Shown here: piece after piece, positions 1-10,791 of the stretch
How the letters are laid out: every line of letters begins with the position of its first letter
Position numbering within the stretch: position 1 is the first letter of the stretch
NCBI GenBank assembly: GCA_009829735.1
Contig: CM020618.1
Location: forward strand, 29,736,894-29,800,893
Length of the DNA: 64,000 nt
From: Pyropia yezoensis
Lineage: Eukaryota > Rhodophyta > Bangiophyceae > Bangiales > Bangiaceae
Reading direction: 5' to 3'
Made by a program: the position numbers and the translations under genes
Notes under the pieces: generated by a model
What the model was told of the DNA's origin: nothing
What the model saw: the letters and a program-made list of their open reading frames with translations, nothing else
Database searches by the model: none

Positions 1-419
1 ACCACCGGCCGGTAGCAGGTGGTGGCGCCGTCACCCGCCCGCCGAATGTCCCCCCCATAGAGCGCGCGGGGCCAATCGCGGACGGGCACGGGGGGGGCGA
101 CCGCCCGCCCGCCGCCGTCGCCGCCGCTGCCGCCGCCGCTACCGCCTAGTGAGGGGGCGTCCAGCCGGTGCGGCAGCAGCCGCGCAACAATCGCCTTGAC
201 CAGCCCCGACGGTGGCGCGTGGCGGACCACCTCGGGCAGCAGCACCGCCGGGCGCAGGGACATTGGCGCCGCGCGGCTGCCATTGCAGAGGCCTGAACCG
301 TGCGACGTGGCGCCCGCCACTGTCGTGGCCGACGCGTACAAGCAGCGACGGCGGACGACCGTCGGGGGCCCCGCCGTCGACAGGCCGCCGCCTCCAACGT
401 CCCCACCGCCGACGGCCGC

Positions 420-1340
420 ACCGTCAACGGCGCCACCGCCGCCGCCGCCGCGGCTGCGGCGTCCACCGCCAGCGGCCGAAAGAGGGCGGCAATGACGGGG
501 AGCTTTGGCAGCAGCGTCGCGAGAAACGCATTGGCCGCCCCATCCCACGGCATGGTCGGCCCGAGGAGGTCCAGGCCGGTGGTGGGCACGCCGCCCCCGC
601 CCCCCCCCGCGCGGGGCCACCGCCACCGCCGGCCCGCCGTGCATCCGCGGCGGCCGTTTCCGTCCACACCCGCTCCAGGCCGTCGACAAAGTGGGCGTGG
701 TCCACCCCACACGCGAACGCGAGCGCGCCTGCGTGGCGGCCCGCCCACGCCGGCAGCAGCAGCGCCTCGTCGGCCGACGAGCGGCACATCCGATACAGGC
801 GGCAGGCGCTCGCAACGGGCCGGCCGGCGGGGGTGGTGATGGTGATGGTGAGGAGCTCCACGCCGCCCTCGGCGGCCAGGATGTCCATGCCGGTGAGGTA
901 GGTGGTGGGGAGTGTGGGCTTCAGGGGGGGGGGGGGGGGGAGCGTCCCCGTCGTCAGTGGCCGCCTCGGCGCCGACGCTGCCGCCGCCGCTGCCGCCGCC
1001 GCCCCCTCCTCCCCCACCTCGCTGCCCTCCCGCCACCACCCCCGACGGGGCCGCCGCCACCGCCACCGCCGCCGCTGCCGCCACCGCCCGGCCGCCCACC
1101 CCGTCAAAGACAAACAGGTGGGTGCCGAGGTGGGGCACGCCCAGCCCCCCCACGCCCCCCCCCCGCCCTCTTCCCCCACCCCCAGCTACTACCGCCGCGG
1201 GCGTCAGCACAACGCTGCGGAAGCACAGGCGCCCCCCCCCCGCCAGCGCCGACGCGGCGTGCACCACCGCCACCCGCCCGCCGAGTGCCGACCGGAAGGC
1301 CGCGTCCCCCCCAGCCGCCCCGCCGCCCATATATATGCTG
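420..1340 (-). CDS. Uncharacterised coding block, probably part of one gene
   Basis: No family recognised. Three stretches on the minus strand read like real protein rather than repeat: one near 1290-1200 (Arg-Leu-Cys-Phe followed by Ser-Val-Val-Leu-Thr), one near 915-660 (Tyr-Leu-Thr-Gly-Met-Asp-Ile, later a Cys-Gly-Val-Asp-His motif), and one near 585-480 (Gly-Leu-Asp-Leu-Leu-Gly-Pro). They fall in two reading frames, switched at long G/C runs near 925-945 and 590-610, so either introns or homopolymer errors separate them. A CysPheArg segment of this kind occurs in GT61-type glycosyltransferases, but that resemblance is weak and I do not assign it. Start and end cannot be fixed; the gene may continue left of position 420 or off the window. 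Confidence 0.35.
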
Positions 1341-1415
1341 CAGCTGTGACTTGATGCCACCGCGCTGGCGCCCGTATACGAGCGCCAGCGCGATGGCATC
1401 AAGGCACAGCTGCAG
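1337..1415. repeat. Long imperfect hairpin, arms about 35 bp
   Basis: Bases 1337-1371 and 1381-1415 are inverted copies with only a few mismatches, around a loop of about 9 bases. Both outer ends carry CTGCAGCTGTG or its complement. It could be a tiny foldback element, a transcript hairpin, or a MITE remnant. Confidence 0.75.
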
Positions 1416-1459
1416 TAGAGAGCACGCATCGAAACCGATATAGCGGACGCCTGAAGTAG

Positions 1460-2640
1460 CCTCCCAGTGAGGTCCAGATGATGAAGGGGCCAGGGTGTTT
1501 TCGCGAACGCGCTTTCAGTACCCAAAATTAGCCACATCCGCCCGTGCACACGCGCGCGCCCCGACTGGCGGCCGCGCAGCACTGCTTATCGCCTGTCAAA
1601 AATTTCTTGCTTTTTTGGGAAATTCTCGAGCAAAACCCTGCATAAAACCTGCATCGACCCCCCCTCAAGGCATCATAGACACCGCTTTTACCCCCGTTTC
1701 ATGCTTTCTGCCTACAACAGCTCGGGCGATTGGTAGTCGCCACCTCCCTAAGTATGACCGGAAGCGCACGGGGCAGGAGAGCACTCTCGTGAAGCGCAAA
1801 GAAGCGACCGACCATCGCTACGCTTGGGAGCAATGTTTATACAAACGCGTTTAAAACCCGCGCAATCTCACGCACTGGTTAAGCAAAAACCTGCGCGACG
1901 ACAGCTTTTGAGGGTCTGCACGGAAAAATCTCTCCGCCTTGCTCGACATCTACGACGTGAATTCTGACCAATGGAACGCTCCGTCCAGCAAACAGCAGCG
2001 CCACCGCTGTTGTCATTGGTTGACAGAACACCGACAGCGGCCGTGGTGTCGGTCATCCTGGTTGAGATTCTTTGGCCTCAGCCCATCCCCTCGATCAGAA
2101 AAGCAAAGTTCTGCTCGAGCCGTTCATTTTCGTGCTCGAGCAGGGCAAAAAGTTTCACAACGAAGCAAGAGATCTGGCCAAAATCGGGCTTGTCTCTTGA
2201 CAGGGGATAAGCCGTGCTGCGCTGTGCTGCGCGGTGCCGCACCCGCCCCCCACCCCCCGCCTCGGGCGCGGCAATCGCGCGCGCCACCCCCCTGCAGCTG
2301 CGGGCACGCGCCCGTGGGGCAACCGTGCCGTCCACACCCTCCGCCACTAGTTTGCAACGACCGCCCCGTCGTACGGTCGCTGCATTCACCAACGATGGCC
2401 ACACGGGTCGGGCTGAAAACAGCCGTTTTGGGGGGGGGGGGAACGGAGGGAGCGGCGACGGGCAAGTCGGTCACCAGGGTGAGAGCGTGGGAGCGTTGCC
2501 AGGTCGGACCTCTCCCCCTACCCCTGTTTCGTGCGCCGTTGGGGCGGACGGCATAGCTCGCTCACCCGCGCGCCCCACTGCGCCCGCCTCCCCCCGCCCC
2601 AGCCGACAGCTGCGGCCCCCCGCTATCCCTACTCCCGCCC
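1460..2640. other. Gene-poor stretch, less GC-rich than its surroundings
   Basis: No supported gene. Composition drops towards AT between about 1490 and 2210, with short frames on both strands that look random. It may be old, decayed element sequence; no end structure was found. Confidence 0.5.
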
Positions 2641-2834
2641 CCTATCCTTCCGTACCCCATCAAAAGGAGCGGCTTGCCATGAAGTCCACGGGCCATCCTG
2701 GCGGGACGTCCCCGCCACCGCCGCCGCCGCCGCCGCTACCGTTGCCACGGGCGCGTTGTGCAGCGTTGGCGGCGAACCGTTGGACGGCCGCCGCCGTTGC
2801 CGCCGCCGCCCCACCGCCATCACCGTCGCTCCCC

Positions 2835-2898
2835 GCGCGCCGTCGGGTCGTTCCCCGCGTCCCGTCGGGTCGTTTCCCGCGCCCCGTCGGGTCGCGGC
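2835..2898. repeat. Tandem repeat, three units of 22 bp
   Basis: CGTCGGGTCG recurs at 2841, 2863 and 2885 with a constant 22-bp period and small changes between units. The period is not a multiple of three, so it is unlikely to encode protein repeats. Confidence 0.8.
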
Positions 2899-3315
2899 CG
2901 CAACGTCACCAGCAAAAAAACACGGCAGCAGGTGGCAGCGGGCGGCCACCCGCCGCCGCGACGCGCTGGTCCCCACCTCCGTCGCTGGTCGTGGCCCGCT
3001 TGGCAGGCCGCGCCCGGCCACCGTCGCCGCCGCCACGGGGGTGTGCATCCCCCACTCTCCACCCCCACCGCCACGGCCCGCGTCGGCCAACGTGGGCCCC
3101 TCCACCCGCACCACCGTACGCCCCCCCTCCCCCTCCCCAATCGCCACACCCCCCCGCTGCCGTCGCGCTGCCGCCGCGCTGCCACCGTTGTGACCCAATC
3201 TGCACCGCCGCCGCCGCCGCCGGCACCGACACACGACCACAGCGATGACGGCGACGCCCGCACGCGCCCCCGCACCCCCCTCCCCCCCCCCCCCCCCCCA
3301 CCTTGCCAGCGCGGC

Positions 3316-4550
3316 TCACCCTTCCTTGGTCACCCGCAGCACCTCACGGACGTTACTGCGGCCGTCCCGCCCCACCCACACCACCTCCACGCGGACCCCC
3401 GGGTACCCCCCCCCCCGCAGCAGCGCCGCGAACGCCGCCGTCCCGCCGCCGACGCCAAAGTAGTAGCGCTTGCCCACGACGAGCGCCACCCCCCGCGGCG
3501 CCAGTGCGGCCACCACCGCAGACGCGAGGGCGGGCAGGTCCCGCGGCGCGTAGACCGTCTCAGCAGACAGGACGAGGTCAAAGGGCGGCAGGCCCAGGGC
3601 GGGGAAGGTCCGCCAGTCGCCCGCGACAAAGGTGATGGCCGAGGGGGGGGTGGGGGGGGGCGCGACCGCAGGCTGCGCCGGCAACGACGACGGTGACACC
3701 CCCCCGCTGCTGCCGGGTGGGGGCACGGCCGCGGCGTCTTCCGCCGCCGAGCCGGTCGCGGGTGCCCCCTCCGCAGACCCCTCACCCAGAGCCGCCGCCG
3801 CCGCGGGCTCCCCTGCCGGCACCCCCCCAGGGTAGTTGAGGGCGACCGCGACGGCGGTGCAGCCGACCAGCACCTCCTCGTTAAAGTCTTGGAGCACCAC
3901 CGCACCGGCGCCCGACCGGATGGCGGTGACGCCCCCCAGGCCGTGGCCGGCGCCCAGCTCCAGCACCCGCCCGCCGGCACGCACGCCGTGGTCGTCGGCG
4001 GCGAGCGCGGCGAGCAGGTCGGCGGTGCCTTCCCAGAGCTTGGCACCACCCTCGTACACCCCGGGCCGAAGGTCTGCCGCCGCGGCGGCGGCCGCCGCCG
4101 CCGCTGCGGCCGCGGCGGTGGCGTCGTCGTCGTCAGCGCTGGCCTTGTCGGTGACACTGCTGCCGCCGTCGTCCCTGCCGGCGGTGCCAACGACGATGGA
4201 GGGGGGCGGGGGGGGAGCGGTGAGGAGCGTTACCCCTACGGGCGGGGGGAAGTCCACAGCCGTGGCGGCCGATGGGAGGCGGACCGCCGCAAGGTCGATC
4301 GGCACGACGCGGGAGGGGGGGGGGGGGGGGGGGCCCCCGTGGGGCGGCAAGCCGCCGACGCTGCCGCCGCGGCTGCGGCCGGGGGGGGGGCCAGGAGGGG
4401 GACAGACACGGCTGGCGTCACGGCCGGTGGCCCCGCCGCCGCTACCGCCGACGCCGTTGACGGCGGGGCAGCGCCGGGGGGGTCGGCCGCATCGGTGGCC
4501 GCGTCGGCTGCCGCGTCGGCCAGGGGGAAAAAGTCAAAGCGGAAGGCCAT
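3316..4550 (-). CDS. METTL18: METTL18-like protein-histidine methyltransferase
   Basis: METTL18/HPM1 enzymes transfer a methyl group from S-adenosylmethionine to a histidine of ribosomal protein uL3 (RPL3). The family layout is clear: N-terminal Met-Ala-Phe-Arg-Phe-Asp-Phe (human Met-Thr-Phe-Gln-Phe-Asn-Phe), then the GlyValTyrGluGlyGly-x-LysLeuTrpGlu block before SAM motif I (LeuGluLeuGlyAlaGlyHisGlyLeu), GlnAspPheAsn, SerAlaGluThrValTyr, and a C-terminal TyrTyrPheGlyValGlyGlyGly. The start at 4550 is chosen because the N-terminal box matches. The first about 70 codons and the rest lie in different frames; the switch falls at a 19-G run (4315-4333), so a homopolymer assembly error, length polymorphism or tiny intron is likely. 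A Gly/Ala/Pro-rich insertion (about 3660-3830) lies between motif I and the C-terminal half. Stop TGA. A truncated copy lies at 31860-32613. Confidence 0.85.
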
Positions 4551-5073
4551 GCCGACCACGGACCAGGGGAGGGGCGGGCGGCTGGAGGTGGGGGGGGGGG
4601 GGGGGGCGGGGGAGGGGGGGGAGGCGGGCGGGGAAGAGACAAGAATAGCGAGGGCCAGAGGCGAGGAGCTACGCACCCCGCTGGTCGCGGCGTGGTGGTG
4701 GGGGGAGGCGAGTGCCCCGGTGCGTGACGGGGAGAGGGCCAAGGGACACGGGGAAGGAAGGGTAAGGAGGGAAGAGGACGCTCGCAGCGGCGACTGACCG
4801 CGGGTGGGCGGCGCGGGGGGCACCACGGGGTGCATGACCGATGCGTGGCGGGCAACATCACGGATCAAAGACAAATAGGCATGTACAGTACATACATGCA
4901 TATATTTTGCGAAGCTCCTGAGCTGTACCTACCCTGCAGTGTGTTTGTAATGTATCTAAATATGTATGTGTACATACGCACAGTACATACATGCAGCACT
5001 GTACGGACCCCCAGCGGCGCCGAATAGATCTACATGGATGGGGCTCACTGGCACTTGAAGTGGGACGTATGTA
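4551..5073. other. METTL18 upstream region and short AT-rich spacer
   Basis: No gene seen. From 4551 to 4860 it is GC-rich leader or promoter sequence of METTL18. Bases 4880-5000 are AT-rich and hold two direct copies of CAGTACATACATGCA (about 4888 and 4979) in alternating purine-pyrimidine, palindrome-prone sequence. The Tc1 element begins right after. Confidence 0.5.
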
Positions 5074-5100
5074 CAGTCGGTACCCAATTTTATCCGTACG
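5074..5100. repeat. Left terminal inverted repeat of the Tc1 element
   Basis: Perfect 27-bp inverse of 14054-14080, bounded by the TA at 5072-5073. A further CGTACGGA word recurs just inside, near 5117. Confidence 0.95.
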
Positions 5101-5168
5101 GCCAATAACGAGATTCGTACGGAGCGATTTGACAGTAAGCAAGCCCTCGATTCCACGCACTGGGCCCA

Positions 5169-6227
5169 TCAATACTTGGTGCTGGCGCCCTGAACGGCGG
5201 TGACATCGCGCACACGACGGGGCATCGACTCGACCACGGCCTTAAAAAAGCTGTGTGGGATGGCGTCCCACTCTTGGCAGAGGGCCCCAAACAGCTCGTC
5301 CTTGTTCTTGGGAACTGTGCGGCGCTTTCGCAGGCGCCTCTCCAGCTCGGCCCAAGCGTTCTCGATTGGGTTGAGGTCGGGACTCTGCCCGACCCAAGGA
5401 AGAGCCCGCAGCCCAAGCTGGGCCTTGACCTCCTGCGACGCCTTGGCCGCGTGGCAGGGTGCTATGTCCTCTTGCAGCCACGCAGCGTCCGGGGTGCCGT
5501 AGTCCGCACCAATCTGGTGCATGACGTAGTCCTCCAGCACGCCGGAGTACTTGGCCGCATTCATGGAACCTTCCACGCGCACCAGAGGCGTCCGGCCGCG
5601 CGCCGAAAACCCCCCCCACACCATCACCGTCTGACGCCCGCTCTTGAAGGTGGGGCGCAGGCGATGCGGGGCGTACCGCTCGCCGTTGCGGCGCCACACG
5701 CGCGACGAGCTGGCGTCTCGCACCACGAACGAGCTCTCGTCGGTGAATAGCACGGAGGCCCACTCAGCCGTCCAGCCCTGGCGCGCTGTCGCCTACACCA
5801 GGCGCTTGGAGACGTTCTTCTCCGACAGGAAGGGTTTCTTGGCGGCCGTCCGAGAGTGGAACCCCAGGGCCCGGACGGCCCTACGGACAGTGGAGGGTGA
5901 CACTGCGCCCTTTCTGGGCCCCCCCGATGCCTGGGAGCGCATGGTGTTGACCATCTCCGTCAGGGCGGCCACAGAGGTAAAACCGCTCTCGTCCATCGAC
6001 CGCTTGATGCCACGAAGCTCACGGTCCGACAACACCTTGGGACGGCCGCGCTTGTCCACCACGGCGCGGGCTGCCGCCGCGCGCATGGCCATAGCCGCGT
6101 AGGCGGCGGTGCTCTTCGAGCGGCCCAAAGCCGTACCGATAGCCAGCAGGGACTTGCCCTGTTGCAGGAGGGCCATGATGGCAGCGCGCTCGCCGTCGGA
6201 CAGGGGGCGACGTGGTGAGCCCGCCAT
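5169..6227 (-). pseudogene. Tc1/mariner transposase, one in-frame amber
   Basis: Cut-and-paste transposase of about 350 codons, the usual Tc1 size. The start at 6227 begins MetAlaGlySerProArgArg, followed by a helix-turn-helix (about residues 8-45) and a second DNA-binding helix set (about 105-140). The catalytic DDE core follows: first Asp in PheThrAspGluSer, second in GluAspIleAlaProCysHis, and the Glu of SerProAspLeuAsnProIleGlu, with 34 residues between second and third (DD34E, typical Tc1). The frame is open except for one TAG at 5793-5795, between the DNA-binding and catalytic halves, where relatives usually carry Trp. No frameshift is visible, so inactivation is slight. A copy with Trp there elsewhere in the genome could still mobilise this element. 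Confidence 0.9.
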
Positions 6228-6295
6228 GGCGCCTGCCTACCTCGGTGTGGTCCTGGGCGCTGATCTATGGCCTGTTTTATATGAGCCGTGCCGTA

Positions 6296-7265
6296 TGTGA
6301 GGACCCATCTAAAACCGGGGAGCCCTCAACGTACTCGTGGGGGTGTCAGCGGGCCCTGCGAGCCAATGGGGCGGCGGGGCACGGGGAAGAGGACGGTGGT
6401 CTCGATGGGGGTGGGTCTGGGGAAGAAGATGGGCGCGACGTCGGTGGGGATCGAGGGTACAAAAGGTAAACAGTGTCTTTGGTCTGTGTCTGTGGTTACC
6501 CCTCTCGTCTCCCCCGGTGGCGCCGACACCCACGCACTATATACTCGCGTCGGGGCACCCGAGGTGCCCCAAAGCATGCGTTTCCCCATCGCACCGCCGG
6601 TAGGCACAGAGCGGTCCAAAAACAAAGCATGTCTCTCAGAACAAAGCATGGACGGGCGTGCGCACTAAAGGAGTGCAGCCCCAGTTTGCCCGAAACGAAG
6701 GGGGTCCCGTGGATGGCGCCCAGCGCGCCCCACCAGCCGGCTCCACACGCCGGTCGGCCAGAAGGTCCGACTGGCTGCAAGGGCCAGCAAGGCCAAATTC
6801 AATCAATCCCTTGACCGGCCAGCCAGTCACCAACCAGCTGGCCGAATTCAATCAATCCAAAAGCCGGCGAGCCAGTCATATCGCACTCAGCCGCCAGCGA
6901 GGATGTGCGGTGTCCTCAGTGTCGGTGAATCATGTGACTGGTCCTTGATGCCAGCTTTCAAGCAGCGCAGAGAATAAAATTCAGGCAGCACAGACGGGGA
7001 TGTCCGCCCGTGGTTGGTCGACGATGTCACTCGCTCCTCGTTGTCGAGTGTCGACGTCCATGACAGGGTTCCGACAGTGCGTTGCCGGCGGCTTTCGTGC
7101 GGTCGGCCGACGTCCGCAAAATGTCACGGATACAGCGTGGTGTCGCCCAGGGTAGTGGGGAATTGATGTGTCTTGGGGGGAGTTATCGGGGCCGGACATG
7201 TAAGGAGAGGTCCCAGTCCATATCCCCTGGGTTCCGGGTGGCGATTTAAGGGGCGAATCCTTACA
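6296..7265 (-). repeat. 3' LTR of the young Gypsy
   Basis: 970 bp, nearly identical to 12994-13963. On the element strand it starts right after a purine-rich tract (7266-7280) and holds a TATA-like box around 6538-6545 beside an 8-bp-arm palindrome at 6552-6570. Confidence 0.95.
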
Positions 7266-7276
7266 CCTCCCCCCCC

Positions 7277-10200
7277 TTAGGACGCGCATCGAAGAAACGC
7301 GTCTAAAACTTCAGGGGCGTTCACAAGGTCTTGTTTTGTCAGCCAAGAGTTCTCGCTGATGTCGCAGCCTTTCCATTTGACGAGGTACTGCAGTCGTCCA
7401 CGGCGCTTTCGTGACCGTGTAATGGAGTCCACTTCATACTCGACCGAGCCATACGGAAATGCAACCGGGGGTGGAACGGGAGGAAGTCGACCATACGGAT
7501 CAGCGCGGTACGGCTTCAGGAGGCTGGCATGAAAGGCGTTGTGAACTTTGCGATCGAGGACAGCTTGAGGAAGATCGAGACGGAACGTGACGTCATTGAT
7601 GCTCTCCGTGACTTTGTAGGGTCCGGAGTATTTGGGCATCAGCTTACGAGCGCCTTGAAAGGCGTCGGGCAAGAGGTTCTTGGTGCTGAGGAGTGCGTGG
7701 TCGCCCACAGTGATTGTGCATGGTCGGCGATGACGGTTTGCGTAAGCCGCGCGCGTCTCATTGGCGCTCTTGATGGCGGCGATAGCCGTCTTTTGAGCAT
7801 CGTGGAGGCTGGATAGCCAATCCGACACAGCAGGAAGATTTGAGTCCCTGCTGTCGAGGATGTCCATAGGCACGGTCCTTGGTTCAAACCCGTAGTTCAA
7901 GAAAAATGGAGAGTACGTGGTTACGGCATTAGGTGACCGGTTGTACGCAACTTCCGCGCCAACGAGGAAAAGATCCCAGTCGCCTTGATGATGGTTGACG
8001 AAGTTTCTGAGGATTTCTTCAATTTTCTTGTTCATAATCTCAGTTTGGCCGTCCGTCTGCGGGTGGTAGGCCGATGAGGCTTTGATCTTGACCTTGAGGA
8101 TCTTTGTCAGTGACCGCCAGAAGTTGGAGAAAAAGATGGGGTCGCGGTCACAGACGACTTCTTGAGGTAGGCCGTGGTTGCGATAGACGTGATCGTGGTA
8201 AAGCTGAGCTGTGACCGGCGCTGTACATTCCGGCTTCATTGGTGCCAGGCGAATCATCTTGGTGAGTCGGTCAACAACGACATAAATGCCGTTGTGGCCT
8301 CGTGGTGTCAGTGGCAGTGGGGTGATAAAGTCCATGGAGACACTTGCCCATCTTTGGCTTGGGGGTTCGAGTGGTTTGAGATGACCCAGAGGTGAATGAG
8401 TGCTAGCCTTGTTCCGCTGGCACGAATCACATGATTGTACGTATCTTTGGATGTCCTGCCGCATAGACTTCCAGTAGTATTTGGAAGCAACGGCCTTGGT
8501 GGTTTTCTTCACTCCCATGTGCCCTTGGCACGGGACGTCGTGGTAGTCGTGGAGGAGTCTTTGGCGTAGAGTACCAGCGGGAATGCACGTACGGTCACCT
8601 CGTTTCAACAACCTCATATGAAACCGGTAGGGAGATACCGGGTCCTTGGCTAGGTCGGCAAATTCGGGGTCCGCTTTGTACTCTTGTTCTAGGGTGGCAA
8701 GGTCTTGATCACTTTGGTTGATGGTCATGAGGTTGTTGATTTCAGTTTTCTTGAGGGTTTCGTCAATGGTCTTGGTCAGCACTCGACTAAGGAGATCTTG
8801 GTTGAGTTCGTGCTTGTCAGGGACATCTTGGGGTTGCCTGGAAAGGGCATCAGCTACGGCGTTGGAGATGCCTTTGATCGGGACAATCTTGAACTGGAAT
8901 TGGTCCAGAAGTTCAAGCCACTTGACTTGGCGGTCGTTCAGCCATTCTTGGGTTCGCAGGTATCTCAGGGACTCGTGGTCGGTATGGACCTCAAAGGGTC
9001 TTCCGTGGAGGTAGCAGCGACAGTGCCGGATGGCTTGGACCACTGCGAGCAGCTCACGTTCGCGGATGCTGTAGCGTTGTTCGTGGATATTCAAGGTCAG
9101 GGAGAAGAATGCCACTGGACGCCGTCCCTTTCCGTCGTCTTGTTCGAGGACTGCGCCAATAGCAAACCCGCTGGCATCAGTAGACACGTAGATGGGATAT
9201 CGCTTGTCAAACGGCCTTAGTACCGGTGCACTTGTTGTCAGAGTCCGCAGCTGCTCGAAGGCTTTTTGGGCGTCCGGCGTCCACTCAAAGTCGACCTTCC
9301 CCGTCAACCTCGTAAGAGGGGTAGCAACTGCGGCCATTCCCTTGATAAATCGGCGATAGAAGTTGACCATACCGAGGAAGGACTGCACGTCCTTCTTGCT
9401 CTTGGGGGTTGCCCACGTCCGAATGGCTTGGACCTTCTGGTCCTCCATGGAAAAGCCTGCGTCAGATATGACGTGGCCGAGGCAATCGACAGTGGTTCGA
9501 GCGAATTGGTACTTACTTGCCTTGGCGTAAAGCTTGTGGTCTCGTAGCTTGGCCAGGGTTTTTCTCAGGTGCTTGAGATGATCCTCGTAGGTTTCGCTGT
9601 AGACCAAAATGTCGTCTAAGTAGACGCAGATGAAGTCGTACAGGTAGGGTCTGAACACATCGTTCATCAAGTTTATGAAGACTGCGGGGGCGTTCGTCAG
9701 TCCGAAAGGTAGCACAGTAAACTCGTAGAATCCATACTTGGTCCGGAACGCCGTCAATGGGATGGTGTCAGGGTCCAGCCGGATCTGGTGGTAGCCAGAG
9801 CGGAGGTCAATCTTCGTGAAATACTTGGCCTTTCGTAGTTGATCAAAGATGTCATCGATACGTGGTAGAGGATACGCATTCTTGATGGTGGCCTTGTTCA
9901 ATGCTCGGTAGTCGATGCACATCCGCCAGCCGCCGTCCTTCTTCGCCGCAAATAGAACGGAGGAGCCCCACGGTGAGGCACTTGGCTGGATGAATCCCTT
10001 CCGAATCAAGGTCGCAAGTTGCGTCTTGAGTTCATCGAGTTCCCACTCGGAGAGGCGGTAAATACCGCTGCGACGTGGTTCAGCGTCGTCGGTCAGCTTG
10101 ATGCTAAAATTGTGACTACGCTCGGGAGGGAGTCCGTCCGGGAGCTCAGCCGGGAAGACGTCAGCGTACTCCTTGAGAATCTGTTGGACTTCATTTTTGT

Positions 10201-10768
10201 CTTCAGCTTCTCCCATAATGATGGAGTTGATGTCAAAGCTGCTTGAGGGGTCTTCAGACTGCAGGTAGATGGCGAACACAGGGGTCCTTTGGATGAGGTC
10301 ACGTGCGAGTCGTTGCCGGCTAATGAGGCCCTCCGGTTTCTTGAGGGAGGCGGTGCTAGAAATATTCTTGTGGTTGAACTTAAAGGATATCTTGTTCTTC
10401 TTGTTGTTGATCTTGGCGCCCTTGTCATCGCGCCATTTCTTACCGAGGGTATCGTCGTACGCACTGAGGTCGCATACGGCGAACCGTAGTCGTTCTTGGT
10501 AAAGGCCGATGTGAATCTCTAAGGGTTCAATGGTTTCAGCGAGTACATGGGAACGTCCATCGGGCATGTTTGCCGCGAAGTCCGTTTCAGTGGTCTTGAC
10601 ATTCAGGGTTTTCATGAGGCGCCTGGAGACGACGTTGATGGGAGACCCGTCGTCGAACAGCACCTTTACAACATGGCCATTGACAGAAGCAGTAGAAAGC
10701 AGTAGCCCGAGACGCGGGCCTTCAAAGGGTGACGATTTGTTTTCCGGAACCAAAGGAGCATCTTTCAC
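7277..10768 (-). CDS. pol: Gypsy pol: protease, RT, RNase H, integrase, chromodomain
   Basis: Element-encoded polyprotein of 1163 residues. Rough order: aspartic protease (about 20-110, with an AspAspGlySer centre), reverse transcriptase (about 235-410, TyrLeuAspAspIle active-site box), RNase H (about 505-625, SerThrAspAlaSerGly), integrase with a His-His-Cys-Cys zinc site and a DDE core (about 735-1010), and a C-terminal chromodomain (about 1105-1160) that places the element among chromoviruses. Chromodomains of this class direct integration towards marked chromatin. It follows gag within about 25 bases. Confidence 0.95.
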   Translation of the reverse strand: MKDAPLVPENKSSPFEGPRLGLLLSTASVNGHVVKVLFDDGSPINVVSRRLMKTLNVKTTETDFAANMPDGRSHVLAETIEPLEIHIGLYQERLRFAVCDLSAYDDTLGKKWRDDKGAKINNKKNKISFKFNHKNISSTASLKKPEGLISRQRLARDLIQRTPVFAIYLQSEDPSSSFDINSIIMGEAEDKNEVQQILKEYADVFPAELPDGLPPERSHNFSIKLTDDAEPRRSGIYRLSEWELDELKTQLATLIRKGFIQPSASPWGSSVLFAAKKDGGWRMCIDYRALNKATIKNAYPLPRIDDIFDQLRKAKYFTKIDLRSGYHQIRLDPDTIPLTAFRTKYGFYEFTVLPFGLTNAPAVFINLMNDVFRPYLYDFICVYLDDILVYSETYEDHLKHLRKTLAKLRDHKLYAKASKYQFARTTVDCLGHVISDAGFSMEDQKVQAIRTWATPKSKKDVQSFLGMVNFYRRFIKGMAAVATPLTRLTGKVDFEWTPDAQKAFEQLRTLTTSAPVLRPFDKRYPIYVSTDASGFAIGAVLEQDDGKGRRPVAFFSLTLNIHEQRYSIRERELLAVVQAIRHCRCYLHGRPFEVHTDHESLRYLRTQEWLNDRQVKWLELLDQFQFKIVPIKGISNAVADALSRQPQDVPDKHELNQDLLSRVLTKTIDETLKKTEINNLMTINQSDQDLATLEQEYKADPEFADLAKDPVSPYRFHMRLLKRGDRTCIPAGTLRQRLLHDYHDVPCQGHMGVKKTTKAVASKYYWKSMRQDIQRYVQSCDSCQRNKASTHSPLGHLKPLEPPSQRWASVSMDFITPLPLTPRGHNGIYVVVDRLTKMIRLAPMKPECTAPVTAQLYHDHVYRNHGLPQEVVCDRDPIFFSNFWRSLTKILKVKIKASSAYHPQTDGQTEIMNKKIEEILRNFVNHHQGDWDLFLVGAEVAYNRSPNAVTTYSPFFLNYGFEPRTVPMDILDSRDSNLPAVSDWLSSLHDAQKTAIAAIKSANETRAAYANRHRRPCTITVGDHALLSTKNLLPDAFQGARKLMPKYSGPYKVTESINDVTFRLDLPQAVLDRKVHNAFHASLLKPYRADPYGRLPPVPPPVAFPYGSVEYEVDSITRSRKRRGRLQYLVKWKGCDISENSWLTKQDLVNAPEVLDAFLRCAS

Positions 10769-10791
10769 CGTTGTTGACGACGGTTGCTGCT

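Noticed and set aside
4880-5000. Repeated CAGTACATACATGCA words as a transposon end
   Set aside because: Direct, not inverted, and outside the well-defined Tc1 terminus and its TA; more likely simple sequence.
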